This document shows positions 12,001-25,500 of a DNA stretch of 64,000 nt, piece after piece (position 1 is the first letter of the stretch; the number at the start of each line of letters is the position of its first letter). The stretch spans positions 7,321,001 to 7,385,000 of the forward strand of contig NC_045148.1 of the NCBI RefSeq assembly GCF_008831285.2, given 5' to 3'. Position numbers and translations under genes: made by a program. Source of the DNA: Nymphaea colorata (taxonomy: Eukaryota; Streptophyta; Magnoliopsida; Nymphaeales; Nymphaeaceae). The notes under the pieces are model-generated. The model saw nothing but the letters and a program-made list of their open reading frames with translations. It was not told the DNA's origin and did not search any database.

Positions 12001-12534
12001 CAACATATAAAATTGATGTGTCAAAGAATTAAACTGAAAACTGGCCACCTAATAGTTTCTGCCCCCATCCCTACCCATTACTTCAACACTATAGTGTCAA
12101 CCCTAGAGATTGCTTATATACATGACTTGAGCAAAAAAGGCTTATAGTATTCTCATAACTAATCATGAGATTGTTACATAGAGTTAGCAGCCTTTATATT
12201 GAGGGTACGGTATTAACAGGTTTTGAACTGCAATAAGAATATTAACAGGTTTTGAACTGCAAAACAAAAAACACATTCTAACCCATAAAATTTAGCCATA
12301 AATGTAATCCTCTTCTTGATAAAATTATCATTGCATTTGGACGACACAAAAAAAAAAGTTTCTTCTTAAAATAAGGTTTTCTAAAATCTTAGATCTTTAA
12401 CTAACTAATTTTTGAAACCTTTGGATGACAAAACGAAAACTACATTTTCCATGAGAAATGTGGGAGGGTCATGTCATTCACACACCTTCTAAAACTAGGT
12501 CTTTATAAACCCAATTTGATAGTGCACCTTAAAC
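9092..12534. other. Intergenic between EPF1-like and ELMO-domain genes
   Basis: No gene is supported. At 9610-9815 lies a repeat-like segment with 'agtggctgagccacatggtgg', 'caattgcccacaccagc' and two copies of 'gctagccaaaattc(a/t)tgtctcc', reminiscent of common plant element ends. Short tandem duplications occur at 10040-10092 ('ctctatatatatgtaccttgcgg' type), 11059-11099 (T-run plus 'aaatggcc') and 12212-12258 ('attaacaggttttgaactgca'). The open frames between 11468 and 11782 on the minus strand match nothing I know. Confidence 0.4.
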
Positions 12535-12790
12535 TAGGGCTTATTCATGAGTTGAGTTGAGTCGAGCTCAAGAGCTCGACTCGACTGAACTCATATATTG
12601 CTTGGCTCAAGCTCGGTGAACTCGGCTAGTTTAAGTTTGTTTACCAACTTCCAATTTAACTTGGTCTCTTTTTTTTTTTAAAAAAATTGTAAATTATTAA
12701 AAAATATCCTAAATTAAATGAGTTGAATCGAATCGAGTTCATGTAACTTAGCTTGTTTATAAACTTTGTGTTTTCACGAGCTCAACTCGT
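12535..12790. repeat. Partial GAGCTCGAG-rich MITE
   Basis: It starts 'tagggcttattcatgagttg', closely similar to the left end at 5823, and continues with 'gagtcgagctcaagagctc'. No AGCCCTA right end was found; the sequence fades near 'cacgagctcaactcg' at about 12775. It sits directly upstream of the presumed ELMO-gene leader. Confidence 0.55.
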
Positions 12791-12929
12791 TTACAAACCC
12801 AAACTTCTTAGAAGTGTTTGACTGGAAATTGTTCTGTTTTGTTCTTTTAAGTTGAAAAATCGGAGATCTTAACTGAGATACAAATCGGAGAAGCTGGGAT
12901 TGGCACTTGGCAGGGTCAAAGCCCAAGTC

Positions 12930-13330
12930 ATTGAAATAGTGCCGTTCATAGTCGGGCAACAAGCCAACAACTGCAGTCGGCCTGTCCTGCCTTACTGTTG
13001 TCGGGCCGACCGTCCGCCCCTCCAGCAAACCCAGGAGCCTTCTCCTCCGTTGCTGCCGACCGGAAAGTACGATGGCTCCCCTCCCTCCCTCCCTCTCTTC
13101 TACCCCACGGCCGGTTTCCGCTGCCATGGATCTTACTGCTTCTCCTTTTCCTTCCCACCGCCACCTCCATCGACGTGGTAGCAGAGGGCGCCAGAGGGAG
13201 GAGGGAGGGCTGGAGGGTTTAGCTGCGAGAAAAGGAGAGTCGCAGAAAGCGGGCTCTCTCTCTTCAACCCAGAATTCCCAAACTTGATTCTGCCCGCCGT
13301 TAATCCTACCACCTCGGGTTCCAGGTTCTC
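12930..13330 (+). promoter_or_regulatory. GC/CT-rich presumed leader of the ELMO gene
   Basis: This block is much richer in C and G than its surroundings, with long CT tracts such as 'tccctccctccctctcttc' and several open frames in all directions, which is the look of a plant promoter-proximal region and 5' leader. A possible donor 'ggttccag|gttctc' lies at about 13328. I could not settle where the first coding exon of the ELMO gene lies. A short frame from the ATG at 13127 is possible but shows no family similarity. Confidence 0.4.
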
Positions 13331-14516
13331 TCTCTTCGTTATTCTGTCAAATAGTTTAGTATCTTTTCGACTCTCCAATGGCGTTCTCTCTTTTTTTCTC
13401 TCTATTATTATGTTAGAACTTGGTCTCTTTCGCTGTGTGAAATATCAGTGGTGCATTGTTTGTCTGCTTTCTTCCTCTGAATTGTTTTCAACGTACGTGT
13501 CTTGTCTTTTCCATTTTGCTTTCGGGAAAAGGCTACTCACTTTCCGCAGCAGGCTCCCTTTTATGAACACTTGTTTTTATTTTTATTTTTTTCGTTTCTC
13601 GGGGTCAATTTTGCACTTGCTGCCGGGGCCAGAAGGATCAGTAAAAAGTGGTGGTAGTGTGGGATCATTTCATTTGGACATGCATCCTTTTGTAGTGATT
13701 CTGTCAGAGAGGGAGTCGACCTCTTCTCTGCTCCACATTTTCTTCTGCCTCTTCCCTGTTGATGGTACGCAACCAAGACTGAGGTACATTTCCATTACCA
13801 ATCAAATATTTAGCTCTCTACCAACGTACGGGCAAGCAGCATGTGCGGCGTCGGCCTTATCTAATACGATGTGCCGTCTGTTGCTTTGTTGATCAGTAGG
13901 AGGAGAAGGTGGATGATGAGTTACGTTGTTATTGCGTGGTCCGCTTGAGATGAAACTTAGACATAAAAAACTGATTCCTTCGTGTTCATCCTTGAAAAGG
14001 GTCAGATCTTTGTTTATTTTCTTTGAAAGTTCAACATTTTGTTTCTCCAAATGGGAATGCCGACCTCACAGCATTACATATTTAGGCTAAAAAATGTGGG
14101 TTGTCAAGTATTGCTATGGAAGGGAAGTAGTTAATGGAGGTGATTGCACGTATAACTCTTTAAGAGCTTTGAACCGGATGATCTCAGATGTACCGTAGAA
14201 TAGCATTCTGATGCTTTTCTACAGATATTCTTTCTTCATGTAATTCCTGGTATCTTTTGTTAGTCTTTTCTCATCTGGAGAGTTTAACATAAGTTGTAGA
14301 GCAGTGTTCAAGTTGGCCTAGGGAATTTCGTTTCGGAAATTGTTAGTGCGAATGTTTTTAGAGAAACGTGGTCTTCTCCGCAGTATGAAAAGTGTGGTTT
14401 TGCATCAGCACCGGAATTTACCGAATGTGGCCTTTGGACTCCTCTTTTGCACTTGATATGGTCGGAAGTTTCTTTTAAGTTTTTAACCATTTAGTCTTCT
14501 TTGCCGATGAAAGCAG

Positions 14517-17500
14517 GTTCATGAGGATGAGTTGTATAGAACGAGGAGGGGAAAGTGTAAGAAATTCATTTGGGCACGAAATTTGTCTCATGCAGTAGTT
14601 CAATTGGCTCACTGTATTGGTGAGTTATGCTTTCTTGTTCTCAATAAGTCTGCCTTTCCTCTTTTACCTGTGGTGCTAGCCAAAATAATGATTTGATTAG
14701 TTCAACAATATTCCTGTGTGCATTTTAGTGTTTGAACTTATTACTCTAAATGATGTCATTACCTCGATTTGGATCTCTTGTCAAATCTTTAACATTTTTC
14801 TTCTGAAGGTGCTGCGTCTATGGCACTAGATAAAATCAAAGAAAGGGGATTGCTTATGTAAGGCCTTGAATCTAGTCTTAGAACAGTACTGCAACATATG
14901 AGACAAAGGTGAAGAGAAATTTGGTGTAGACAGATTAAAAAACGACCATTAGCTTGTGCCACTTAGGATGGGGAGAACATGTGTATGTGTCCATGAGACA
15001 TGTAAGAGAGAAACAGACAGAGAGAGAATCCTTCCTGATTTCTCAATAAGTCTTTCTTTCTGCTTTTCTCTTTAGTGCTAGCAAAATAATGATTGTAATG
15101 ATTTGGTTGGTTAAATTTTCCTTTCTGCACTATACTGTTTGAGCTCAATTACTTTAAATAATATGACTAGCCTCTCTTGACCTCGTACCAATGTCATTAC
15201 CTCGATTTGGATCTCTTGTCAAATCTTTAACATTTTTCTTCTGAAGGTGCTGCGTCTATGGCACTAGATAAAATCAAAGAAAGGGGATTGCTTATGTAAG
15301 GCCTTGAATCTAGTCTTAGAACAGTACTGCAACATATGAGACAAAGGTGAAGAGAAATTTGGTGTAGACAGATTAAAAAACGACCATTAGCTTGTGCCAC
15401 TTAGGATGGGGAGAACATGTGTATGTGTCCATGAGACATGTAAGAGAGAAACAGACAGAGAGAGAATCCTTCCTGATTTCTCAATAAGTCTTTCTTTCTG
15501 CTTTTCTCTTTAGTGCTAGCAAAATAATGATTGTAATGATTTGGTTGGTTAAATTTTCCTTTCTGCACTATACTGTTTGAGCTCAATTACTTTAAATAAT
15601 ATGACTAGCCTCTCTTGACCTCGTACCAATGTCATTACCTCGATTTGGATCTCTTGTCAAATCTTTAACATTTTTCTTCTGAAGGTGCTGCGTCTATGGC
15701 ACTAGATAAAATCAAAGAAAGGGGATTGCTTATGTAAGGCCTTGAATCTAGTCTTAGAACAGTACTGCAACATATGAGACAAAGGTGAAGAGAAATTTGG
15801 TGTAGACAGATTAAAAAACGACCATTAGCTTGTGCCACTTAGGATGGGGAGAACATGTGTATGTGTCCATGAGACATGTAAGAGAGAAACAGACAGAGAG
15901 AGAATCCTTCCTGATTTCTCAATAAGTCTTTCTTTCTGCTTTTCTCTTTAGTGCTAGCAAAATAATGATTGTAATGATTTGGTTGGTTAAATTTTCCTTT
16001 CTGCACTATACTGTTTGAGCTCAATTACTTTAAATAATATGACTAGCCTCTCTTGACCTCGTACCAATGTCATTACCTCGATTTGGATCTCTTGTCAAAT
16101 CTTTAACATTTTTCTTCTGAAGGTGCTGCGTCTATGGCACTAGATAAAATCAAAGAAAGGGGATTGCTTATGTAAGGCCTTGAATCTAGTCTTAGAACAG
16201 TACTGCAACATATGAGACCAAGGTGAAGAGAAATTTAGTGTAGACAGATTAAAAAACGACCATTAGCTTGTGCCACTTAGGATGGGGAGAACATGTGTAT
16301 GTGTCCATGAGACATGTAAGAGAGAAACAGACAGAGAGAGAATCCTTCCTGATTTCTCAATAAGTCTTTCTTTCTGCTTTTCTCTTTAGTGCTAGCAAAA
16401 TAATGATTGTAATGATTTGGTTGGTTAAATTTTCCTTTCTGCACTATACTGTTTGAGCTCAATTACTTTAAATAATATGACTAGCCTCTCTTGACCTCGT
16501 ACCAATGTCATTACCTCGATTTGGATCTCTTGTCAAATCTTTAACATTTTTCTTCTGAAGGTGCTGCGTCTATGGCACTAGATAAAATCAAAGAAAGGGG
16601 ATTGCTTATGTAAGGCCTTGAATCTAGTCTTAGAACAGTACTGCAACATATGAGACAAAGGTGAAGAGAAATTTGGTGTAGACAGATTAAAAAACGACCA
16701 TTAGCTTGTGCCACTTAGGATGGGGAGAACATGTGTATGTGTCCATGAGACATGTAAGAGAGAAACAGACAGAGAGAGAATCCTTCCTGATTTCTCAATA
16801 AGTCTTTCTTTCTGCTTTTCTCTTTAGTGCTAGCAAAATAATGATTGTAATGATTTGGTTGGTTAAATTTTCCTTTCTGCACTATACTGTTTGAGCTCAA
16901 TTACTTTAAATAATATGACTAGCCTCTCTTGACCTCGTACCAACTTTCAGTTTTTATTTTCAAAAAGGTCAGTGTCGATGGCAGTAGATGAAGTCAAAGA
17001 AAGGGGATCCCTTAAGCTAGATGGATGGTAGTTTTTGACAGGCAGGCACATTCTTCCCCTGTTAAAGGGAGGAACTAAGTCACATGGTCTCACCAAAAGA
17101 GTCACTTCATCCAAGTCAACATGACCTAGGTATGGGTGCGGGTGAGGCTTGATGCAGCAACCAATAGCTTGCTTCTTTTTGAAGCATTGGTATAATGATA
17201 ACCTGTTGCTTGTTAATTTTGTTGTTTGTGGATAATTACTGTGTTAGTTTATATACAAAAGTCCTTGCCAAACCAGCATCCTTTGTTTTTTTGAAGAATG
17301 GTGCACCTGCACTTGTTTTACATAGGGGAGGGGAAGAATGTCCCTACTGTATTAAATCAAGGTGAAACAGTCAACGAATATGTCAACTGCAGTTTACCCC
17401 TCTTTCCATTTAGAATGCATGAGAGAGCAGATAATCGGATGAGCTATTCTCCTTTTTAAACATATGCTGTAACACATAAAATCATAAAATTGTTCGGAAC

Positions 17501-19454
17501 AACTGTCATGTCCAAAGTGCGGGCTTGAGGCCTGGCACCACTGATGGATGTAATGTCTTATAGAATTCTGTGTACAGGCATCTGCCTGGCTTGTCAAGCT
17601 GTAATGCTTCCTTCAAAATACTGGTAAACTTTGTCCACCACTAATTCATTCCCTGCATATTCACATCCACAACAGTGTCACACAATGATTCCAATTTGCA
17701 ATGAATAGTTTCCTGTTTTTGGTAAGTTATTAGCCAATTAGGTGCATTCCTGGTAGCAATCTTTCGTTTATTAATGCTTGCATATGCCACCTGCCTGCCA
17801 TTTTTAGACAGCCTCCTGTCTGCTATTTTCAAGGATTTCCTGGTCACTTCTTGTGGTGGTTCGTGTAGCTTCTTTATTGTAATTATTTGGCTTTTCTTGA
17901 AGCTAAATTTGTGTATCTTGCTGTTAGTAATGCAATTTGATGGATTTTCTATATTTGGTCCTCACCAGTTTCTTGACCACTATCCATCTTTTCTTGATTG
18001 TGATCATCTTCTTCTTTCTTATGTCAAAGGATTTGTGTTTTTAAAGCTTGACTCAAACTTGCGTGTTGAGGGACATTTAGAAATTTTGCCTTCAAACTTA
18101 AATCTTCAAGGGGCATTCAGAAATTTCCCTTTTTGAATTTACAGAAATTTACTAGTTTCTATTTATTCCTGCAGCTAATGCTATGGTTGGTCCACATTTA
18201 TGGATTACTGGTCTCTTCTATCGGGCTAGCAACAAGCACCATGGGATTGTTGAGAAGACTACAGATTTTAAATTGACCCCTCTTCAAGTTAGTACTGGTT
18301 TTATAATTCTCTTTCTAGTTGATCTTTTATCAAAGTTCAATTTTCTGTTGCCAATTTAATAAGATATTGCTGCCACACATTATTGCATTTGTTTCAGGAT
18401 TCATCTCTGTTCTGTTGTTTGTATTATTTACCAGAAGGCTAATCTAGAATACTTTTCTGGGGAATGGTTGAAATCTTCATGCTTAAGTGAGTGAAAACAG
18501 TGATTGCTCATCCACTTTTCCCACTGTTCTGTTCCACGAAGAACTTTGGTGTCAGTTTAAAGCCAACTTTTCTTTTCTGCTTTTCTGTTTGTTGAATGAG
18601 ATGCATGATGCATCTTTGGGGGAACACAATGTTATAAGAAATTTTTACAATACAGGCAGCACAAAATTCCTTCTGTGTCATGGGTTGGCCGAAGAAACTC
18701 TTCTGTGTGATATCTTGTTCTGTATCTTAGCAATCCTCACTTTAACTTTTGTGGTTTCTTTGTCTACTTAGCAGGAAGAGCGACTACAGAAACTTCAGGA
18801 TCGGATAGCTGTGCCATTTGATGAGGCATGTCATGAACATCAAGTATTGCTCATTCTTTTTCTCTCATCTATTTGTACCTGTCTGCTGAAAACCATATTG
18901 TCCAAAATTATAAGAACTTCTCATGGTTGTTTGTGTTTATTCGAGTTCATGGTGCCTTACAGTCTAAACATGGGCACCAGGAAGATCTAAGGGAAGTAGT
19001 GGTGTCAGATAAAGATGACCCCGAAAAAAGTGGATTTGTATCTCAAGTCACAAACTCTAAAAACTTGTGAATGTTCAACTGCAAAGAATATGAAAAAACT
19101 TCTCAGTGACATGCAAAACTGGTAAAGAACGATGAAAAAAGAAATCCTTCAAGAAGGTGTAATCACTTAATGCCATAAACTAGTTGGTTAATAAGAAATT
19201 ACTGCTAGAACATGATGTCATCCCCAGGAATTAGAACCCCTATCATACTTTGTTATTAGAAAAGAGGAAACTAGGAACATCTGAATCACTGAACTTTTAT
19301 CAGTCGAGGTTTAGTATCACATGATGGCAGTACGTGGTTCACACTCATCACTGTCAAGTTGTATATTTTCGCACAGGCTAGTACGTGAAAAAATTATTCA
19401 AAAGTTGTATCGCATAACTTCAGGAGCGGGTGCCAGTGCCCGCTCCTCAAGTTA

Positions 19455-19504
<50 letters not shown>

Positions 19505-22500
19505 GTCACGGCTGACTCTTTCAGTCCGTGCGGCACGACAAGAACTTATTTTCCGTCAGCCTTCAAACCATCGAAAGGGGCGCAAAGATCGTTTTGGAAT
19601 GCAAAGTGCATAAAGAAAACAGAGAGTGAATAAGGAAAACTCGCAATGTATTCATCTTGGAAAACTTGTACATCACGGGGGAGGTAAGAAAGGAAAATAA
19701 TCTCAAGTTGCTTACATAGGATGGTCGAAGCCGCATACAAGGATTCTCATGCCGACCACCTAAAACTTAGTAAGCATGTAAAGATGGGTCTTGGGACCGG
19801 GTCTAGGTCCAGACCCGATCCAACTTGTAGCCCTTGTGGGCCTTACTTAAAGACTTGTAACCCTAATTTCTGGTGCTAATGAAATTTCTAAGAGAGATAG
19901 AGTCTGGTTGCTAGTGGGCACCAGTCTTCTTCACCTGCGGTTTTTTCCCTCTAGTTGAAGGGTTTTCCACGTTACATCTGTGTTCGTTTCTCGTTCCCTC
20001 GCTTTTACTGTTTCTACATGGTATCAGAGCCATGACTAGTTTGTGAAATTTTTTGCTGGCCGTGAAGTTCCAGCCCTGACCTTTCCATTGCTCGCTGCTC
20101 TTGTGCCACCGCCGCGGCCGCTGCCGCTTCCATTGTTGCTGTCGATTCCGGCTGCTCTTGCTGCTGCTTTCTAGCTGCAGCCAGCTCACGCCCGTAACTC
20201 TCCATCGCCCGATGTTGTTCCTTCATCGCCCAATGCTATGCCGTCATCGAGCGTCGCCCAGAGTACGCTGGTGCCCAACTCCGTCGCTTCTCATCTGTTG
20301 CTGTAGAGGTCGACTGTTGTGTGCCGGTTGCCGCTGTTCTCCATCCTGTGCTGTCGCCTCCAACACTGTCGCCTGCCTGGTCGCCACAACGTCGTTTGTA
20401 CTCAATTTCGAAGTTGTACCCAAGAAGTTTAGCTAGCCATCTCTGCTGCGTAGGGGTAGAGACTCGTTGCTTGAGCATATATTTCAAGCTGTTCTGGTCG
20501 GTCCTGACCACGAATCGGCGTCCTATGAGGTAGGGACACCACTTTTCCACTGCAATGACGATTGCAAGCAACTCCTTTTCATACGTTGAAAGAGGCTTGG
20601 CTCGGCTAGTAAGAGCTTTCGACATGTATGCAATGGGATGACCCTCCTGTCCGAGGACTGCCGCAACTTCTACATCACATGCATCTGTCTCTATAGTAAA
20701 CGTCTTTGTGAAGTCGGGTAGGGTAAGGACGGGCGCGGTCATCAGGGCCGTTTTTAGTTTGTCGAAGGCGACCCTTGACTTATCGGTCCACAAGAATGCT
20801 CCCTTCTTCAGCATCTGCGTAAGAGGCTGGGCTATTATCCCATAGCCCTGTATAAACCTCCTGTAGTATCCTGTCAGCCCAAGGAAGCCGCGTAGACCTT
20901 TTAAATCCTTGGGCAGTGGCCATCGTTCCATGGCTTGCAACTTTTCGGGGTCTGCCCGAACCCCTTCGCGGGACACTACGTGTCCAAGGTATTCAATTGA
21001 AGACTGTCCAAAGCTACATTTGGACATCTTCGCAAACAATTGGTGCTCTTTAAGAATTTGAAGCGTGATTTCCAGGTGCCTCTGGTGCTGTTCTTCGTTC
21101 TTGCTGTATATCAGGATGTCGTCGAAGAACACTAAAATGAAGTCCCTTAAATGTGCCCGAAACACGTCATTCATACACCTCTGAAAGGTGGCTGGTGCGT
21201 TGGTTAGACCAAAGGGCATAACTAAAAATTCGTAATGCCCGTCGTGTGTTCGGAAGGCTGTCTTCAACACGTCTTCATCATGCATTCGTATTTGATGGTA
21301 ACCGGCCCTAAGGTCAGAAAATAGTGGCGCCGGCCAGCTCATCCAGAAGCTCGTCTATAACTGGTATGGGGTGCCGATCCTTAACGGTCACCTCATTGAG
21401 CGCCCTGTAGTCCACGCAGAACCTCCATGTGTTGTCCTTCTTTTTAACTAAGAGGACGGGCGAGGAGAATGGACTACAACTGGGCCGAATGATGTCGCTC
21501 TGTAGCATTTCTTTCACTAGGCGCTCGATTTCCGCCTTCTGGCTATGCCCATACCTATAGGGCCTGACGTTCACAGGCTCTGCTCCCTGTGTAAGGATGA
21601 TCCGATGGTCATAGGCCCGCTTTGGAGGCAGGCCCTTGGGCTCATCGAAAACCTCTGGAAATCCGTTTAAAACTTTTTGAATTGCGGCCGGAATGGGTTC
21701 TTCTTGCTCGTTGTCCGGCCCTGGCACATCAGTTGCTAAGGCAAGGACCCAACATGCTGGCTGCTCTTGGTTAAGGCATCGTAGAGCAGCCTTAGGACGT
21801 GTATTGCCCGTGAGACCTTGCAAAGTAATCAATTCCTCTTCTCCCTCTGGGGTGAAAGTCATAGTAAAACTCTTCACGTCCCAGTTGATGGCTTTCCAAA
21901 AGAGGAACCATGGCATTCCCAATACCAGGTCGACTCCTTCTAGTGGGATCAGTAAGAAGTCGATTGAGAAGGCTTTCTTGTTTAGCACGACCTCTATACC
22001 TTGCCCTTCATGAAGGCACTTGAGGCGGTAGCCTCCTCCCACAATGATCGTTTGGGGCTTGCTAGATTGTAGCGCGATCTGGCAACGTTTGGCGGCTTCC
22101 TCTGTAAGGAAGTTGTTGGTGGCACCACTATCTAACAATATCAACACTTTGTGCCCGTTGATTCTACCAAAGATACGCATGGCATTGGGTTTGTGGGGGT
22201 CGGTCATGGAGTGAAGAGACTCGGCCTCGTCTACCTTGTTTTCTGACTTGGGGGCCTCTTCTTTTTCCTTTTCCTTCCTCTTGGTTCGTTTCTTGGTTTC
22301 CACTTCCTCTTCAGATGAGGAGCTGGAGCTATACTCTGTATCGCTTGAGGAATCATCATCGGAACAAGACCCACTCTCACTATCGCTGAGTACTTGAATC
22401 CTATTGTAGGATTTACACTGGTGGTTCTTATCCCACTTTTCCTCACACCTAAAGCACAATCCCTTGCGCCTATACTCCTCCATTTGTTTGGGTGTGAGGT

Positions 22501-25500
22501 ATCTGGTTGGAGGACCTCTGCCCGATTTAGATGTTTGGTTATATACTTTATCTCCGGGCTTGTAATCTCTCCCCTTTTGGTAGGGAGTAACCTCGCTGCC
22601 TCTAAACCGAGAAACAGAAGATTGCGAGGGTTTCTTCTTTTGTTTATCAAATTTGCGTGCCTTCTTCATAGCACGCCTTTCATCAATGCGCTCCTCGTAT
22701 ATACGAGCCATGGCGAAACACTCCTCTAGGCTCTCGAAACGTTGTACCTTCATTTCAAGCTTTACCTCTTGTTTGAGCCCACCCTTGAAGGCGCCGATGA
22801 GGGCCTTCTCCGACCACTGTACCATACTTGCAAGCCTTTCGAATTGTTTTTGGTAGGCTTGCACCGTGGTGGTCTGGACCAAGTTCTTAAGGTCCTCGTC
22901 GTAGTCTATAAAGGTGGAGTCGCCAAATCTGAGCTGAAGGCTCTTCTTGAACTGTTTCCAGGTAGGGTCGTAGGTTTTGTGGACAAACCATAAGTAGAAG
23001 CTTGTAGCTTCTCCCGTCATGTTGGCTGCCGCTGTTTCTATCCATTCATCCCTAAGAACTCGATGGCACACAAAGTAACGCTCGGCCATGAACATCCACT
23101 CTCTCAACTGTTCCCCATTGAACTTTGGAAATTCGTAACGGACCGTGGGTGTCCGTCTGTCATCGTGTCGGGGGTGTCCTTTCTCGTTCCTCCTACGAAG
23201 ATGCGGAGACTCTTCTTCTTCTTCAGAATCATAGTACGTTTGATTCTGACTTGAGTTTGCGAACCTTTGTACACGCGTGGAGGCTCGAGGGTGTTCTTCT
23301 AAGGGCGGGCGGAATGTGGGTCCGGCTAGAGGAGGCCCCGGGGGTCCCATTCTGTTGGTTCGGGCCCCGTCCATGCTGGTGCCTACGTGAGACACCCGTG
23401 GGTCTACTTCATTATCGGTGAAGTAGTTTGGACAGCCGCCCATTACGCCCTTTCCTTTTTCGCGCCCTGTCTGAGTTGGGCCTTGGGTGACGGCCTCTTG
23501 TTGCGGGTTTATGGAGGCGCTTAGGAGCCTGAACATGCTCCTAAACTCGTCCATGTCCCGTTGTCTAGCCGAGTCCTGGCGTTCCATCTCGGTTCTACGG
23601 ATGGAGTCTTGCCTATCCATATCCCGACGCATTCTTATTAGCTCCCTTTCAATATGCGTCATGCGCCCCACCATAGGGTCTTGGAGCTCAATGGACTCGG
23701 CCTGTGCTGGCTCCTCTTGATGTTGAGGGACCTCTTCTAGTACGGCGGTCTCCTCAAGAGCAAGTTGCTTCTTGGATTTGCCCATTTGTAAGACTAGGGC
23801 TGAAAATCTCCAAGGCAACACGTTGAACACAACACACGAAAACCTAACTACGCTGAATCCAAACAAGACTGCCTACTGCCACTCTCAAAATCCAAAAACT
23901 ATCTACTGCCACTCTCAAGGAAATCCTAAACTGACCACACGCTGCCGCTGCCCTGCTGCTGCCCGTGTGTTCGTAAGCAAGGGAGACGGGTTGGCCCGCC
24001 TACTGCCGCACTCGCCTAGTGCCTCGGCAGTCCCGCTTCACTCTCCGCCGAGCTCAAAGAGCCTAAATCACCACACCCGCCTGGTGTCTCGGTGACGCAC
24101 CTCGAGTTTGGCTACCCTCGGGAGTACGATGTGTACTACCCTAGACTTGCTAAAATGGAGCAAGCCTAGCCGTGAACAACACTAATATCACGCCGTGGAA
24201 GACTAAAGAAGACCAAAACTGAAATCCAGAAAACCACTGCCGAAACTGAAGCTGCTAGAAAACCGACTATAAGCTGCCCCTGACGTTGAATCTTCACGGT
24301 CCAAGTGCTTACGAAATCCGGTTTCTCCTCAAGAGGGCTCTGATACCAATTGTTAGGCACTACCCGGGCGGACTAGTAAGACCGAACCGAAGCAGCCCTA
24401 AATTCCCAAGACCTTCTTGAGGAGCAATCTAAAAAACCAAAATCCTAGAAAAATTACACACTTGTTCTACCCGGCCGGACAGGACCCCGGCGCAAACCCG
24501 ATGGGAGAGATGTACAAGTGCGGCTGGGAACCCCCAAAGCCTAACTAAGGAAATCCTACTACAGAACGCTAAAGGGTTGTGAGGCCGTACAAACGCGAAG
24601 CGGTACAAGAATACACTCACAACTCACTCAACAAACCATGCAAACCACAATCTAACGAAGCAAACCACACCCGAGCCCAGTAGGAAGGTCTAGTCCTTTA
24701 GCGGGCGTGTCGTTGGCAAAGGTGCCTTCGAGGTACCGTGGTAGGGACGTGGGACAGAGCCCGGGCTAAAACAGGAATAAAGCAAACTAAATGCAACCTA
24801 AAAACAGAAAGCAAGAACTCCCTCCCGAAGCTACAAGGGGGGGTGAGAAGTGATACCGGCCAAGACGAACTTGGCTGAACCGAATAGATGACCTCGGGGT
24901 GAGTACCAGTCCCCGAGGTAACACAGCTCACTGTACTGAAAGTCCTACTGAGGCGAGCCTCCACGGAGCTTGCTGCCGAAGAAGAAGAAGAAGAGTCTCC
25001 GCATCCATGACATACCTGGATCTTGGTTCTGCATAGTGGTGGAAAAAGCAGAATCACCCACAACTATAGACGCCAAGGAGGAAGATGAAGTTTTCTGAGC
25101 CAGAAATTGTTCATACTCTGATTTACTCATACCAATAGTGACTTTTTCTGCATTTGAATCTATATGGTCATCTTTAACATGTGAAGCTTTTGGGATATGA
25201 GACGAACTCTTGATTTGTGATGACTCATATCCTCGAATCATTGGGTGACCATGTTTATTCCAGCATCTATCTTCTAGATGACCAAGTCTTGCACGTCACA
25301 GAACGTGCATTGAAATCTACCACGTCCACCTCCTGAATTACGACCTCCTCTCCCCATATTGAAGGCATGTCCTCAGCTTCCTAAGATGGATAAGGATTTC
25401 CCACCACACGACTTAGCCTGTTATAGGCCTCAGCAAGGTCTAGAATTTCAGCCCCAGTCAACATTTGGGCTTTGGCCACTGCAAAATCAGGAGACAACCC

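Noticed and set aside
12900-13390. Overlapping open frames of 70-117 codons on both strands in the GC/CT-rich block
   Set aside because: They come from base composition, overlap one another in all frames and show no family features. One of them may hide the first ELMO exon, but I could not show which.
13284-13892. 202-codon plus-strand frame rich in Ser, Phe and Leu
   Set aside because: The start is not at an ATG, the protein looks like translated CT-rich intron, and there are no family blocks. It falls between the presumed ELMO leader and the first placed exon.
14963-16900. Five copies of a 61-codon minus-strand frame in the 438-bp repeats
   Set aside because: It begins at a TTG, shows no protein family, and recurs only because the DNA unit is repeated.
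20019-20031. tRNA-like match (initiator tRNA-Met 3' complement)
   Set aside because: Only the 13-base primer-binding complement is present; no tRNA gene. The same holds for 24335-24348 and 26660-26672.
19911-20226. Gln/Arg/Ala-rich minus-strand frames
   Set aside because: They lie across the plus-strand LTR and leader and reflect GCC/CTG-rich composition, not a gene.
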